Assembly: GCA_000621765.1 (NCBI GenBank)
Contig: JHXJ01000002.1
Coordinates: 151,036-215,035 of the forward strand
DNA from: Ruminococcaceae bacterium AB4001
Lineage (GTDB): Bacteria; Bacillota; Clostridia; Saccharofermentanales; Saccharofermentanaceae
Reading direction: 5' to 3'
DNA: 64,000 nt
The notes beneath the pieces are model-generated. The model saw only the letters and a program-made list of their open reading frames with translations. It ran no database searches and was not told the DNA's origin. Position numbers and translations under genes: made by a program. The number at the start of each line of letters is the position of its first letter. Within the stretch, counting starts at the first letter, position 1. Below are positions 6,719 to 15,968 of this stretch, in pieces.

Positions 6719-7657
6719 ATGGCAGTTACAGCACAACAGGTTAAAGAACTCCGTGAGCTCACAGATTGCGGCATCATGGACTGCAAGAAGGCACTTATCG
6801 AGTGCGATGGTGATATCGAGAAGGCAAAGGCTTGGCTTCGTGAGAAGGGTATGGCTAAGGCTGAGAAGAAGTCCGCCAGAATCGCTGCAGAGGGTGCTGT
6901 TGTAGCTAAGATCGCTGATGACAAGAAGTCCGGCGTTTTAGTTGAGATCAACATCGAGACAGACTTTGCTGCTAATACAGATAAGTTCAAGGCTTTCGCT
7001 GAGACAATCGCTACACATATCCTCACAAAGAAGCCTGCTGATATCGAAGAACTCATGGCTCAGAATCTTTACAATGATGATTCTAAGACAATCGAGATCT
7101 ATCAGAAGGAGACAATCGCTGATATCGGTGAGAATACTTCTGTAAGAAGATTCGTTATCTATGAGGTAGAGGGCAACGGCGCTGTTGCTTCTTACATCCA
7201 CATGGGTGGTAAGGTTGGCGTATTCGTTGAAGTCGCTACAGATGATGATTCCGTTATCACAAAGCCTGAGTTTGCTGATTTCGCTAAGAACATCGGCATG
7301 CAGATCTGCTCCATGAGACCTAACTGGGTAACAGAAGAAGAAGTTCCCCAGGCTGAGCTCGACAAGGAGACAGAGATCATCAAGAATAAGGCTCTCGAAG
7401 AGGGTAAGCCTGAGAAGATCGTTATGGAGAGAATCGTTCCCGGCCAGATCAAGAACTTCTACAAGCTCAACTGCCTCGTTGACCAGGAGTTCTTCAGAGA
7501 TGACGATCTTACGATTTCCCAGTACATCGACCAGTCCATCAAGGCTATCGGCGCTAACGTTTCCGTTGTACGTTTCACACGTTTCGGACTTGGCGAAGGT
7601 ATCGAGAAGAAGGTTGACGATTTCGCTGAGGAAGTTAGAAAGCAGGCTGGTCTCTAA
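6719..7657 (+). CDS. tsf: Translation elongation factor Ts
   Basis: 312 residues, ATG 6719 with AAGGAG upstream. The UBA-like N-terminus VKELRELTDCGIMDCKKAL is followed by the EF-Tu-contact motif TDFAANTDKF (TDFVA in most species) and a C-terminal segment VVRFTRFGLGEGIEKK. It exchanges GDP for GTP on EF-Tu. A strong terminator separates it from the next gene, which is not the usual pyrH but a surface-protein gene. Confidence 0.97.
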   Translation: MAVTAQQVKELRELTDCGIMDCKKALIECDGDIEKAKAWLREKGMAKAEKKSARIAAEGAVVAKIADDKKSGVLVEINIETDFAANTDKFKAFAETIATHILTKKPADIEELMAQNLYNDDSKTIEIYQKETIADIGENTSVRRFVIYEVEGNGAVASYIHMGGKVGVFVEVATDDDSVITKPEFADFAKNIGMQICSMRPNWVTEEEVPQAELDKETEIIKNKALEEGKPEKIVMERIVPGQIKNFYKLNCLVDQEFFRDDDLTISQYIDQSIKAIGANVSVVRFTRFGLGEGIEKKVDDFAEEVRKQAGL

Positions 7658-7690
7658 TTTTCTGGACCTGACGGTTTTATTGAATTTAAT

Positions 7691-7723
7691 AGAGGGTTAC
7701 CGTAACGGTGACCCTCTTTTTTT
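7691..7723 (+). terminator. Intrinsic terminator of rpsB-tsf
   Basis: A 12-bp stem (AGAGGGTTACCG against CGGTGACCCTCT, one G-U pair) with a TAA loop is followed by seven T residues. It cleanly ends the ribosomal unit before the inserted surface-protein gene. Confidence 0.93.
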
Positions 7724-7744
7724 GTTTCATGATGAGCCGAATAC

Positions 7745-7753
7745 TGATATTAT
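7745..7753 (+). promoter_or_regulatory. Candidate extended -10 promoter (TGATATTAT)
   Basis: TGA precedes TATTAT (7748-7753), 28 bases before the start codon of the surface-protein gene and downstream of the tsf terminator. The -35 region (TTTCAT at 17-bp spacing) is poor. Confidence 0.4.
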
Positions 7754-7781
7754 ATTAGCAACTTTGTCAGGGGGTATCTTT

Positions 7782-9260
7782 ATGCGTACTATTGGTAAGA
7801 TAACAGGTTCATTTTTCGCGATGATCGTCGTTGTTTCATTATTTTCAATGATCGTAAGTGCGGCGCCGACTGTCGTCACTTCCGGAACCGTAGATAATAC
7901 CTACGATTATGTTTTGTATTCTGACGGTGAACTGAAGATTACTTATCTGGAAAAACACAGAAGCTATACTGCCGATCTTAAAAGTATTGGTACAGACTAT
8001 CTGAATACTGTTAAGACTATTACTGTTGATATTACGAATTTTGCGAACACCAGTTATATGGCAGTAGGTTTAAAAGGCTGTAATTGCCCCGCGACCCAGG
8101 TTACATTCGTAAATAATAAATCTACCAGAAAGATGATGTCGGCCAATTTCGAAGAGTTACCCAAACTTAAAGGTGAAAACATTTTTTTCCCCGAAGGCAT
8201 GAAGATAGAGGGTATTGAATTCAGAGAAATGACGTTTACTAATGTTGATTTCCTGAATAATTATCCGGAATCCTATTATATTATGTTCTTCAGATGTAAT
8301 AACCTGAAAAAGAATCTTGTTGTGAAAACAAAAAAGGTCGATCAGTTAGCATTCAATTCCTGTTCAAGCCTTGAGACAGTAGATTTATCAGCATCTTCTG
8401 TCAGAATTAGTTATCTGACAGCATCGAAAAATCTCAGTGATGTTTTCTATCCTGACTGCAGTGAAGAAATATATATTGCGGGTACGGATAAGCTGAAGGC
8501 TGTATACCTTCCTTCAGGAGTGAAAAGTGTATATAAAACATGCTTCTCAGAATGCCCTGCTTTGAAAGAGGTATATTATCCTGGTACCAGAGCCCAGCTC
8601 GAAAAAGTAAAGATCTATGATATCAACACTGTTTCCGAGCATGTTATGGGAGATCCCATTACCAGCCTTATGGGAAATATGAAGATCCGCTGTTTTGACG
8701 GAGTAAGAAAAGGCTGGGTAAATAACAACAATGGAACATGGTCTTATCTCAACAACAAGAGCCATCTTGTAAAGGGCTGGTTTCAGTACAACAAGTCCTG
8801 GTATTACTTTGACCAGAACGGAATAATGCTCACTTACTGGGCGGAGATCGACTTCAATTGGTATTATCTCGGGTCTAACGGTGTCATGAAGACCGGCTGG
8901 CAGCTTATCAACGGCAAGTGGTATTACTTCGACAGTACAGGCTTCATGTATCTTGGTTGGACCTCCGTCGGCGGCAAGTGGTATTACTTTGACAGTACCG
9001 GCGCCATGAAGACAGGGTGGTTTTCTGACGCTGGAAAATGGTATTACCTTAAGTCTGACGGATCGATGGCCTCAGAAGAATACTGCGACGGATACTGGCT
9101 CAATAAAGACGGTTCATGGACCTATAAGTACAGGGCCTCCTGGAGAAAGAATTCCACAGGCTGGTGGTATGGTGATGATTCCGGCTGGTATGCGAAAAAC
9201 GGCTCATACAAGATCGACGGCAAAGTCTATACTTTCGACAGCAGGGGCTATATGAAGTGA
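7782..9260 (+). CDS. Secreted BspA-like LRR protein with cell-wall-binding repeats
   Basis: ATG 7782 is chosen because it follows CAGGGGGT and starts a signal peptide (hydrophobic core to about residue 27, ending SAA). The product has 492 residues. Residues about 30-300 are an irregular LRR_5/BspA-like region with segments such as LETVDLSASSVRISYL and LKAVYLPSGVKSVYK. About six CWBRs follow, with the motif GKWYYFDSTGxMxxGW. The C-terminal module GSMASEEYCDGYWLNKDG to KIDGKVYTFDSRGY resembles those of the genes at 1320 and 38682. It is probably exported and wall-bound; the ligand is unknown. The reading frame is also open upstream through tsf, but that part is not coding. The gene interrupts the usual tsf-pyrH order. 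Confidence 0.85.
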   Translation: MRTIGKITGSFFAMIVVVSLFSMIVSAAPTVVTSGTVDNTYDYVLYSDGELKITYLEKHRSYTADLKSIGTDYLNTVKTITVDITNFANTSYMAVGLKGCNCPATQVTFVNNKSTRKMMSANFEELPKLKGENIFFPEGMKIEGIEFREMTFTNVDFLNNYPESYYIMFFRCNNLKKNLVVKTKKVDQLAFNSCSSLETVDLSASSVRISYLTASKNLSDVFYPDCSEEIYIAGTDKLKAVYLPSGVKSVYKTCFSECPALKEVYYPGTRAQLEKVKIYDINTVSEHVMGDPITSLMGNMKIRCFDGVRKGWVNNNNGTWSYLNNKSHLVKGWFQYNKSWYYFDQNGIMLTYWAEIDFNWYYLGSNGVMKTGWQLINGKWYYFDSTGFMYLGWTSVGGKWYYFDSTGAMKTGWFSDAGKWYYLKSDGSMASEEYCDGYWLNKDGSWTYKYRASWRKNSTGWWYGDDSGWYAKNGSYKIDGKVYTFDSRGYMK

Positions 9261-9364
9261 TCTGTCTCATAATTCAGGTATATTTTATTAATAATATTTA
9301 AGACTTCATTTCGGAGAATATTATTGTTAAAATTTACTAGAATATTTTTTGGAGGATCAGAGCA

Positions 9365-10072
9365 ATGAGCGATAAGAAATATAACCGCATTCTTCTGAAG
9401 ATCTCAGGAGAAGCGCTGGCAGGAGATGCCAAGGTCGGAATCAATGATGCTGTCCTGAAGGAGATATCAGCAAACATTAAGGCAGTAGCTGATCTCGGCG
9501 TTCAGGTAGCTATAGTAGTAGGAGGCGGTAACTTCTGGCGCGGAAGATCTTCCGAGAAGATGGACAGAGTTACGGCAGACCACATGGGAATGCTCGCAAC
9601 ACTTATGAATTCCCTTGCTCTGTCTGATGCTTTGGAGCAGCAGGGCGCAGTTACAAGAGTTCTCTCCGCGATCGAAGTAAGACAGATGGCTGAACCTTAT
9701 ATCAGAAAGAGAGCAGTAAGACACCTTGAGAAGGGTAGGATCGTAATTTTCGCCTGCGGAACAGGTAACCCTTATTTCTCAACAGATACAGGTGCTGCAT
9801 TAAGAGCTACCGAGATCGGTGCGGATGTATTCCTTAAGGCTACGATGGTAGACGGCGTCTATGACAAGGATCCGAATGTATATCCTGACGCCAAGAAGTA
9901 TGACAAGGTTTCCCATGATGAGGTATTGAGACTTAACCTTAAGGTCATGGACGCAACAGCAGCAGCTCTCTGCCGCGATAACCACACTAAGATCCTTGTA
10001 TTCTCCATGAAGGATCCGGAGAACATCGTAAGGATCGCAAAGGGCGAAGAGCTCGGAACTATAGTTGAATAA
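9365..10072 (+). CDS. pyrH: UMP kinase
   Basis: 235 residues, ATG 9365 with GGAGG upstream. The start [17 protein letters not shown] and the phosphate loop [10 protein letters not shown] (about residues 51-60) are amino-acid-kinase-fold hallmarks of bacterial UMP kinase. [16 protein letters not shown] and [13 protein letters not shown] complete the signature. It phosphorylates UMP to UDP. frr follows after 27 bases, as in most bacteria. The 104 bp before it are AT-rich and probably hold the promoter of this second half of the cluster, although I could not place a clear one. Confidence 0.96.
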   Translation: MSDKKYNRILLKISGEALAGDAKVGINDAVLKEISANIKAVADLGVQVAIVVGGGNFWRGRSSEKMDRVTADHMGMLATLMNSLALSDALEQQGAVTRVLSAIEVRQMAEPYIRKRAVRHLEKGRIVIFACGTGNPYFSTDTGAALRATEIGADVFLKATMVDGVYDKDPNVYPDAKKYDKVSHDEVLRLNLKVMDATAAALCRDNHTKILVFSMKDPENIVRIAKGEELGTIVE

Positions 10073-10099
10073 TTAAATCAAAATACAGGAGGCAGAATT

Positions 10100-10672
10100 A
10101 TGGCAATGATCGAGATCACAAAGAAAGATTATGATGATATCGAAGCAAAAATGCAGAAGTGCATCGATAACCTTCAGGAGAACCTCAATACGATCCGTGC
10201 GGGACGTGCAAATCCGCATGTTCTTGATAAGATAACCGTTGATTATTACGGTGCTCCGTCTCCTCTTAATGCTGTTGCAAACATCCAGGTTCCCGAAGCA
10301 AGGATGATCACACTTTCACCCTGGGATCCGAAGATGCTCAGAGAGATCGAGCATGCAATCCAGGCTTCTGATCTCGGTATCAATCCTACAAATGACGGTA
10401 AGATGATCAGACTCGTTTTCCCTATGCTCACAGAGGAAAGACGTAAGGACCTCGTTAAGCAGGTTAAGATCTACGGCGATGAGACAAAGGTCGTTATCCG
10501 TAACGTACGCCGTGATGCAATCGATAAGATGCGTGCTGCTAACAAGAAGAAGGAACTTACTGACGATTCCCTCAAGGAATTCGAAGAGAAGATCCAGAAG
10601 ATCACAGACAAGTACACTGCAGAAGTTGACAAGGTCTGTGAAGTCAAAGACAAGGAACTCATGGAAATCTGA
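10100..10672 (+). CDS. frr: Ribosome recycling factor
   Basis: 190 residues, close to the family's 185. Landmarks are NLQENLNTIRAGRANPHVLD, VDYYGAPSPLNAVANI and PMLTEERRKDLVKQVK. Together with EF-G it splits the post-termination ribosome. AGGAGG lies upstream of ATG 10100; the ATG at 10106 is also possible and would remove two residues. uppS begins six bases after its stop, indicating co-transcription. Confidence 0.96.
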   Translation: MAMIEITKKDYDDIEAKMQKCIDNLQENLNTIRAGRANPHVLDKITVDYYGAPSPLNAVANIQVPEARMITLSPWDPKMLREIEHAIQASDLGINPTNDGKMIRLVFPMLTEERRKDLVKQVKIYGDETKVVIRNVRRDAIDKMRAANKKKELTDDSLKEFEEKIQKITDKYTAEVDKVCEVKDKELMEI

Positions 10673-10678
10673 TAAGAG

Positions 10679-11446
10679 ATGCCGGTTTCAAGAAAAAAAC
10701 AGGAAAAGACTTATGATACGGGAGACCTCAAGGTCCCCGTATCTTTGGGTGTGATAATGGACGGCAACGGAAGATGGGCTACAAAAAGACACCTTCCGAG
10801 AAGTGCCGGTCACAGGGCAGGTGCCGAGAACCTGAAAGAGCTTTGCCGTAACTGCGGCAGATACGGCGTCAAGTATCTTACGGTCTACGCTTTCTCCACA
10901 GAGAACTGGTCCAGGCCTGAGGGCGAAGTCGACCAGCTGATGAAGCTTTTCGTCGAGTTCTTCGACCGCTACGATCCTGAACTTGCCGAAGAGGGTATCA
11001 GGGTAAGATTTACCGGTGATATAGAGGCCCTTCCCGAAAAGATCAGGGAAGTATGCAGAACTGGTGAGGAGAGATCCAAGGACCGCCCGAAGATGCAGCT
11101 GATCGTCGCATTTAACTACGGCGGCAGACGTGAGATCGTTTCCAGCTGCAAAAAGATAGCTGAAAAAGTTAAAGAAGGATCTTTGGATCCTGAAGATATC
11201 ACCGAGCAGATGATATCTGACAATCTGTATTTACCTGATGTTCCGGATCCTGAACTTATCATAAGACCGTCAGGAGAGCTTCGTATATCCAATTTCCTTT
11301 TGTGGGAATGCGCTTATTCCGAATTCTGGGTATCCGATGTTTTATGGCCTGATTTCGGTTATGAGGAACTGACCCAGGCATTCAGGGATTATGCATTACG
11401 GGACAGACGTTTCGGCGGACTGTCGAAGAAAGAAAGCAAGACTTGA
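10679..11446 (+). CDS. uppS: Undecaprenyl diphosphate synthase (cis-prenyltransferase)
   Basis: 255 residues. The family signature GVIMDGNGRWAT (residues about 24-35, with the catalytic Asp at 28), YAFSTENWSRP, and the C-terminal PELIIRPSGELRISNF and LLWECAYSEF are all present. It condenses isopentenyl diphosphate onto farnesyl diphosphate to make the C55 lipid carrier for peptidoglycan and wall polymers. This carrier is also the likely acceptor for the glycan cluster at 50-60 kb. The gene leads directly into cdsA. Confidence 0.96.
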   Translation: MPVSRKKQEKTYDTGDLKVPVSLGVIMDGNGRWATKRHLPRSAGHRAGAENLKELCRNCGRYGVKYLTVYAFSTENWSRPEGEVDQLMKLFVEFFDRYDPELAEEGIRVRFTGDIEALPEKIREVCRTGEERSKDRPKMQLIVAFNYGGRREIVSSCKKIAEKVKEGSLDPEDITEQMISDNLYLPDVPDPELIIRPSGELRISNFLLWECAYSEFWVSDVLWPDFGYEELTQAFRDYALRDRRFGGLSKKESKT

Positions 11447-11447
11447 T

Positions 11448-12314
11448 TTGAGACAGAGAATTCTTACAGGTGTGGTTTTCACGATGCTGGTGCTGCTGTT
11501 TTTCGTACCGGCATTCTTTTGGCCCGTAACTGCGGTTGTCATGTCCATCATTATCGGTGTCTTCGCCTGTATCGAAATGTATATGGCTTTGAAGCACGGC
11601 GGATACAGACCGTCAAGAACGCTTCTTTGCATCGGTATGGGACTTACCACACTGGTCATTGTCTGCGGACTGTTCTTTAACCTCAAAGTCGAGAACACGA
11701 TGGCGCTCTATCTCATTATCGTGTGCATGTATTCTGTATCGTGCGGTATCGATCTGCCTCTCGTAAGACCCGATGACGAAAAGTCATTCCTTAACGGCAT
11801 GTTTACCGGAGGAATGATCTTTTATATCTCGTTCCCGCTGTTCTGTCTTGACTGCGCCATGCTCTTCCTGCCTCACGGCTGGTATTACATGGTTATCGGT
11901 CTTTTCGCTCCGTGGGCTACTGACACATTTGCATATTTTACCGGCGTTGCTTTCGGCAAGCACAAGATCGTTCCCCATATTTCACCGAAGAAGACATGGG
12001 AAGGCTGCATCGGCGGTTCGATCTTCTGCGCAATAGCAGTAACGGTATATTCCTGTCTCGTTATATATAAAGTCGATGAGATCGAGATGGGTATCGTAAC
12101 ATACGGAATAATCATGTTCCTTCTCGGCATCCTTATCTCAGTAATGTCGCAGCTTGGTGACTGGTTCTGCTCCGTTATCAAGAGAAGGACCGGCATCAAG
12201 GATTTCGGCAATATCTTCCCGGGACACGGCGGAATGCTCGACAGATTCGACAGCGCGTTCTTCACGCTCCCGACAGCGCTGCTCCTTGCATTAATTGCCT
12301 ATAATTTGTTCTGA
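11448..12314 (+). CDS. cdsA: Phosphatidate cytidylyltransferase
   Basis: I place the start at TTG 11448, two bases after the uppS stop. It gives the usual family beginning (LRQRILTGVVF before the first membrane segment), whereas the ATG further upstream lies inside uppS. The product has 288 residues with about seven membrane segments and the C-terminal signature SQLGDWFCSVIKRRTGIKDF, followed by GNIFPGHGGMLDRFDS. The enzyme makes CDP-diacylglycerol from phosphatidate and CTP, the precursor of anionic phospholipids including the cardiolipin made by the gene at 62178. Confidence 0.92.
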   Translation: MRQRILTGVVFTMLVLLFFVPAFFWPVTAVVMSIIIGVFACIEMYMALKHGGYRPSRTLLCIGMGLTTLVIVCGLFFNLKVENTMALYLIIVCMYSVSCGIDLPLVRPDDEKSFLNGMFTGGMIFYISFPLFCLDCAMLFLPHGWYYMVIGLFAPWATDTFAYFTGVAFGKHKIVPHISPKKTWEGCIGGSIFCAIAVTVYSCLVIYKVDEIEMGIVTYGIIMFLLGILISVMSQLGDWFCSVIKRRTGIKDFGNIFPGHGGMLDRFDSAFFTLPTALLLALIAYNLF

Positions 12315-12359
12315 TTATGAGGCCGCTTTCTAGTATCATTCGAATAAGGGAGATTTAAT

Positions 12360-13538
12360 ATGCGCAGATTATCAATATTGGGTTCGACCGGTTCTATCGG
12401 AAAGCAGACACTTGAAGTCGTCAGGAATGCTCCTGATGATTTTACTGTTGAGGCGCTTACATGCGACAGCGACATTGATACCCTTTACGGTCAGATAAAA
12501 GAATTTAAGCCTAAGCTCTGCAGTGTCGTAAATGAGGCTAAAGCAGCAGAACTTTCAAAAAGACTGAGCGCTGAAGGCTTCAGTACCGAAGTGTGCACGG
12601 GCAAGGAAGGAAATATCACTGCGGCAACGCTCGATTCCACGGATACGCTTGTCGGTGCCATCGTAGGATTCGCAGGACTTGAGCCTGTTTACCATGCGGT
12701 AATGAACGGTAAGGATATCGCTCTTGCTAATAAAGAAACGCTCGTCGCTGGCGGCGACATCATAATGCCGCTCATAAAAGAGAAGGGCGTAGCGATGCTC
12801 CCGATAGACAGCGAGCATTCAGCCATCTGGCAGTGCCTTAAAGGCGAGAAGAGGGCTGATCTCGAGAGGATAATGATCACTGCATCTGGCGGCCCTTTCA
12901 GAGGAATGACCAGGGCGCAGCTCGAAAATGTTACTTTGGGAGATGCTCTCCATCACCCGACATGGAACATGGGCGGAAAGATAACTATCGATTCATCCAC
13001 CATGATGAACAAGGGACTTGAGATCATCGAGGCACATCATCTTTTCGGTATTTCCGTTGATAATATCGACGTGGTTGTACATCCCCAGAGCGTTATCCAT
13101 TCCATGATCAAAATGAAGGACGGTTCGGTCCTCGCACAGCTTGGCAGACCTTCGATGATCCTGCCTATAGAAGTAGCTCTTTATTATCCCGAGAGGGGAA
13201 CTGCGATCGTAGAAGAGTTCGATCCTTTTGACGCGGCTCTTTCTAATCTGACATTTGAAAGATGCGATACGGAAGTCTTCAGACTTGTTGAGCTTGCTTA
13301 TGAAGCAGGACGCAGGGGAGGACTCGTTCCCACAGTCATGAACGCGGCAAATGAATCAGCCGTAAGGGCATATCTTACCGGTAAGATCGCTTTCCTCGGA
13401 ATCGAGCGCACGGTATTTGAGACTGTAGAGAAGATGATGCCTTCTATCGAAAACACGGCTCTTACTCTTGAGACGATCGGACAGGCTGATACCGACGCGA
13501 GAGCTTATGCCGATGAACTTATAAACGGAATGAGCTGA
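12360..13538 (+). CDS. dxr: 1-deoxy-D-xylulose 5-phosphate reductoisomerase
   Basis: 392 residues. The NADPH-binding GSTGSIG is at residues 8-14, ALANKETLVAGG is the conserved loop, and LPIDSEHSAIWQCL and ITASGGPFRG follow with the metal and substrate residues. It carries out the committed step of the MEP isoprenoid pathway. ispG, a later step of the same pathway, lies two genes downstream and uppS three genes upstream, so the cluster couples isoprenoid supply to wall-lipid synthesis. SD GGGAG precedes the ATG. Confidence 0.96.
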   Translation: MRRLSILGSTGSIGKQTLEVVRNAPDDFTVEALTCDSDIDTLYGQIKEFKPKLCSVVNEAKAAELSKRLSAEGFSTEVCTGKEGNITAATLDSTDTLVGAIVGFAGLEPVYHAVMNGKDIALANKETLVAGGDIIMPLIKEKGVAMLPIDSEHSAIWQCLKGEKRADLERIMITASGGPFRGMTRAQLENVTLGDALHHPTWNMGGKITIDSSTMMNKGLEIIEAHHLFGISVDNIDVVVHPQSVIHSMIKMKDGSVLAQLGRPSMILPIEVALYYPERGTAIVEEFDPFDAALSNLTFERCDTEVFRLVELAYEAGRRGGLVPTVMNAANESAVRAYLTGKIAFLGIERTVFETVEKMMPSIENTALTLETIGQADTDARAYADELINGMS

Positions 13539-13540
13539 AG

Positions 13541-14887
13541 ATGAATATAGTACGAAGCATAATTTATGTGATCATAATGCTCGGCGTACTCGCCACGCTG
13601 CACGAACTCGGGCATTTCTGGGTGGCAAGGCTGCTCAAGATAAAGGTTTACGAGGTTTCCATTTTCGTAGGCCCGAAGCTTATCAAGTGGAAACGTAACG
13701 GCGTAGACTTTTCGATCAGGCTTATCCCGGTCGGAGCATATGTAAGGTTTAACGAGATCGATGAAGAGGGATACGTCGTTGAGAGCACGGATCCCGACCT
13801 TCTGTTAAACCAGCCCAGATATAAAAGGCTCATTGTATCTCTTGCAGGTCCTATCATGAACCTGCTCCTCGGAATCCTGATCTTCTTCGGCATGTTCTGC
13901 GCAACAGGCTTTGTAAGCACGGATATAGCGATGGCCCAGAAAGGCACACAGACGGAGATCGCCTCATCCGAATATACAGCCGGCGACTCGATCAAGGCTG
14001 TCAACGGACATAAGGTCTTTACTTCATACGATATCTACTACGAGTTCGATGCGGATGACTTAACACAGGTCATGACTCTTACGCTCAAGTCGAAGGAGAC
14101 CGGAAAGACATACGATCTCCAGCTTGATCCGATCATCAAGAAAAGACCGATGCTCCTTATTACCATCGAATCCCGTGTTACTGACAATGAATACGAAGGC
14201 TGGCATGTACACTCGGTCGAGCCTGAGCAGAACAACGGCAATCCTATCCTCAAGGAAGGTGACTATGTCACTCACATTAACGGCAAGTCTGTAGCTGACG
14301 AGGATATAGATGAATTTCTTTTCAACCAGAATGACGAGACCTTAATGGTTACTTATATAAGGGACGGGGAGACCTTCGAAGAGGCGCTGGCTCCCCAATA
14401 TACCGACTATGCCGTCTCCCGAGGCGTAAGTCTTCTTGCCCATAATGTGGATTCGCCCGCCAATTTTTTCGGTGCATTAACTTATGCGGCCAAAATCCCG
14501 GCTTCGATCGGAAATATCACCTTAAGAGGCGTTAAAGATATTATCGCGGGAAAAGTTAAAGCATATAATTTGGTATCGGGTCCTATAGGTATTACCACTA
14601 TGGTCAATGATGTCGTCAGTGAAGAGAAGGACACTGTCGGGCAGAAGATATACCTGCTCATCATGTTGAGCGCGGTCATCTCCATCGCTCTTGCGTTCTC
14701 CAATCTTCTCCCGATCCCGGGTCTTGACGGCATACAGATCATCTTGATCGTGGTCGAGATGGTCATCGGGCGCAAACTGTCTGAGAAGGCTGAGGGAAGG
14801 CTAACGATTGTCGGGTTCGTTCTGATAATCCTGCTGCTGATCTTAGCGTTTATATCAGACATACTGAGGATCATATTCGGATACTGA
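13541..14887 (+). CDS. rseP: Site-2 intramembrane metalloprotease (RseP/RasP type)
   Basis: 448 residues. The zinc motif HELGH is at residues 21-25 in the first membrane segment, and the second metal motif LPIPGLDG (Asp about 396) lies in a C-terminal membrane segment. SLAGPIMNLLLGI follows the usual amphipathic region, and a single PDZ-like domain occupies the middle (about residues 200-300). In Firmicutes RasP cleaves membrane-anchored anti-sigma factors and signal-peptide remnants. The start lies two bases after the dxr stop. Confidence 0.94.
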   Translation: MNIVRSIIYVIIMLGVLATLHELGHFWVARLLKIKVYEVSIFVGPKLIKWKRNGVDFSIRLIPVGAYVRFNEIDEEGYVVESTDPDLLLNQPRYKRLIVSLAGPIMNLLLGILIFFGMFCATGFVSTDIAMAQKGTQTEIASSEYTAGDSIKAVNGHKVFTSYDIYYEFDADDLTQVMTLTLKSKETGKTYDLQLDPIIKKRPMLLITIESRVTDNEYEGWHVHSVEPEQNNGNPILKEGDYVTHINGKSVADEDIDEFLFNQNDETLMVTYIRDGETFEEALAPQYTDYAVSRGVSLLAHNVDSPANFFGALTYAAKIPASIGNITLRGVKDIIAGKVKAYNLVSGPIGITTMVNDVVSEEKDTVGQKIYLLIMLSAVISIALAFSNLLPIPGLDGIQIILIVVEMVIGRKLSEKAEGRLTIVGFVLIILLLILAFISDILRIIFGY

Positions 14888-14906
14888 CATTTAACAGGAG
14901 TTATTT

Positions 14907-15968
14907 ATGACTAAGAAAGTACTGATCGGCAATGTTGAAGTCGGCGGCGGATCTTCTGTTAAGATCCAGTCAATGAACAATACTGATACGAGAGATGCAA
15001 AGGCAACTCTCGCACAGATACAGGAGCTTGCGGATCACGGATGTGACATCACAAGAGTAGCCGTTCCCGACATGGAAGCGGCTGAAGCTCTTAAGGTGAT
15101 CACAAAAGAGTCTCCCATTCCTGTTGTTGCAGACATTCATTTTGATTACAGACTTGCCCTGGCTTCTGCCGATAATGGCGCTGCCAAGATAAGGATCAAC
15201 CCCGGAAATATCGGAGGTCCCGAGAATGTACGACTTGTTGCGGATAAATGCAAAGAACGCAACATTCCCATCCGTGTCGGAGTAAATTCGGGATCCATTT
15301 CAAGAGAGATACTCGCCAAGTACGGTGAGGTCAACGCTGATGCCATGACCGAGAGCGCGCTTGGTGCGGTTAAGCTTCTGGAAGACCAGGATTTCGACGA
15401 TATCGTCATTTCCATCAAATCTTCTTCACCGAGACTTACCATCGACACGTACAGGATCTTATCGAGATCCTGTGACTATCCTCTTCATGTCGGCGTTACC
15501 GAAGCAGGTACCGTCCGTGAGGGTGCGGTCAAGTCAGCCGTCGGAATAGGAGCGCTTCTTGCTGAAGGTATAGGCGATACCATAAGGGTATCCCTGACTG
15601 GAAATCCTGTTGACGAAGTAATCACAGCCAGGCAGATCCTGAAAGCTCTGGATCTCAGGGACGGAGGAATCACATTCATATCCTGTCCCACATGCGGAAG
15701 GACCCAGGTCCCTCTCATCGAGCTTGCAGGACAGATCGAAGCCAAGGTCTCTGATCTTCCTTACGATCTTAAGGTTGCCGTAATGGGTTGTGTTGTCAAC
15801 GGTCCCGGTGAAGCAAGAGAGTGCGATATCGGAATCGCCGGCGGTAAGGATGAGTTTGTTCTGTTCGAGAAAGGCGTTCCGGTAAGAAAGATACCGGCAT
15901 CCTCAGCGGTTGAAGAATTTGTAAGGGAAGTGATCAGAGTTGGAGAAGAAAAGCGTAGCGCTACTTGA
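14907..15968 (+). CDS. ispG: 4-hydroxy-3-methylbut-2-enyl diphosphate synthase
   Basis: 353 residues, the bacterial short form. The N-terminal VKIQSMNNTDTRDAKAT and VADIHFDYRLAL segments form the TIM barrel. The [4Fe-4S] ligands are visible as Cys260, Cys263 (SCPTCGRTQ) and Cys295 (MGCVVNGPGEA). It reduces methylerythritol cyclodiphosphate to HMBPP in the MEP pathway. SD AGGAG precedes the ATG. Its last 29 bases overlap the start of polC. Confidence 0.96.
   Translation: MTKKVLIGNVEVGGGSSVKIQSMNNTDTRDAKATLAQIQELADHGCDITRVAVPDMEAAEALKVITKESPIPVVADIHFDYRLALASADNGAAKIRINPGNIGGPENVRLVADKCKERNIPIRVGVNSGSISREILAKYGEVNADAMTESALGAVKLLEDQDFDDIVISIKSSSPRLTIDTYRILSRSCDYPLHVGVTEAGTVREGAVKSAVGIGALLAEGIGDTIRVSLTGNPVDEVITARQILKALDLRDGGITFISCPTCGRTQVPLIELAGQIEAKVSDLPYDLKVAVMGCVVNGPGEARECDIGIAGGKDEFVLFEKGVPVRKIPASSAVEEFVREVIRVGEEKRSAT

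Noticed and set aside
7479..7781. Upstream extension of the surface-protein frame through tsf
   Set aside because: It overlaps tsf and the terminator; the ATG at 7782 with its Shine-Dalgarno and signal peptide is the real start.
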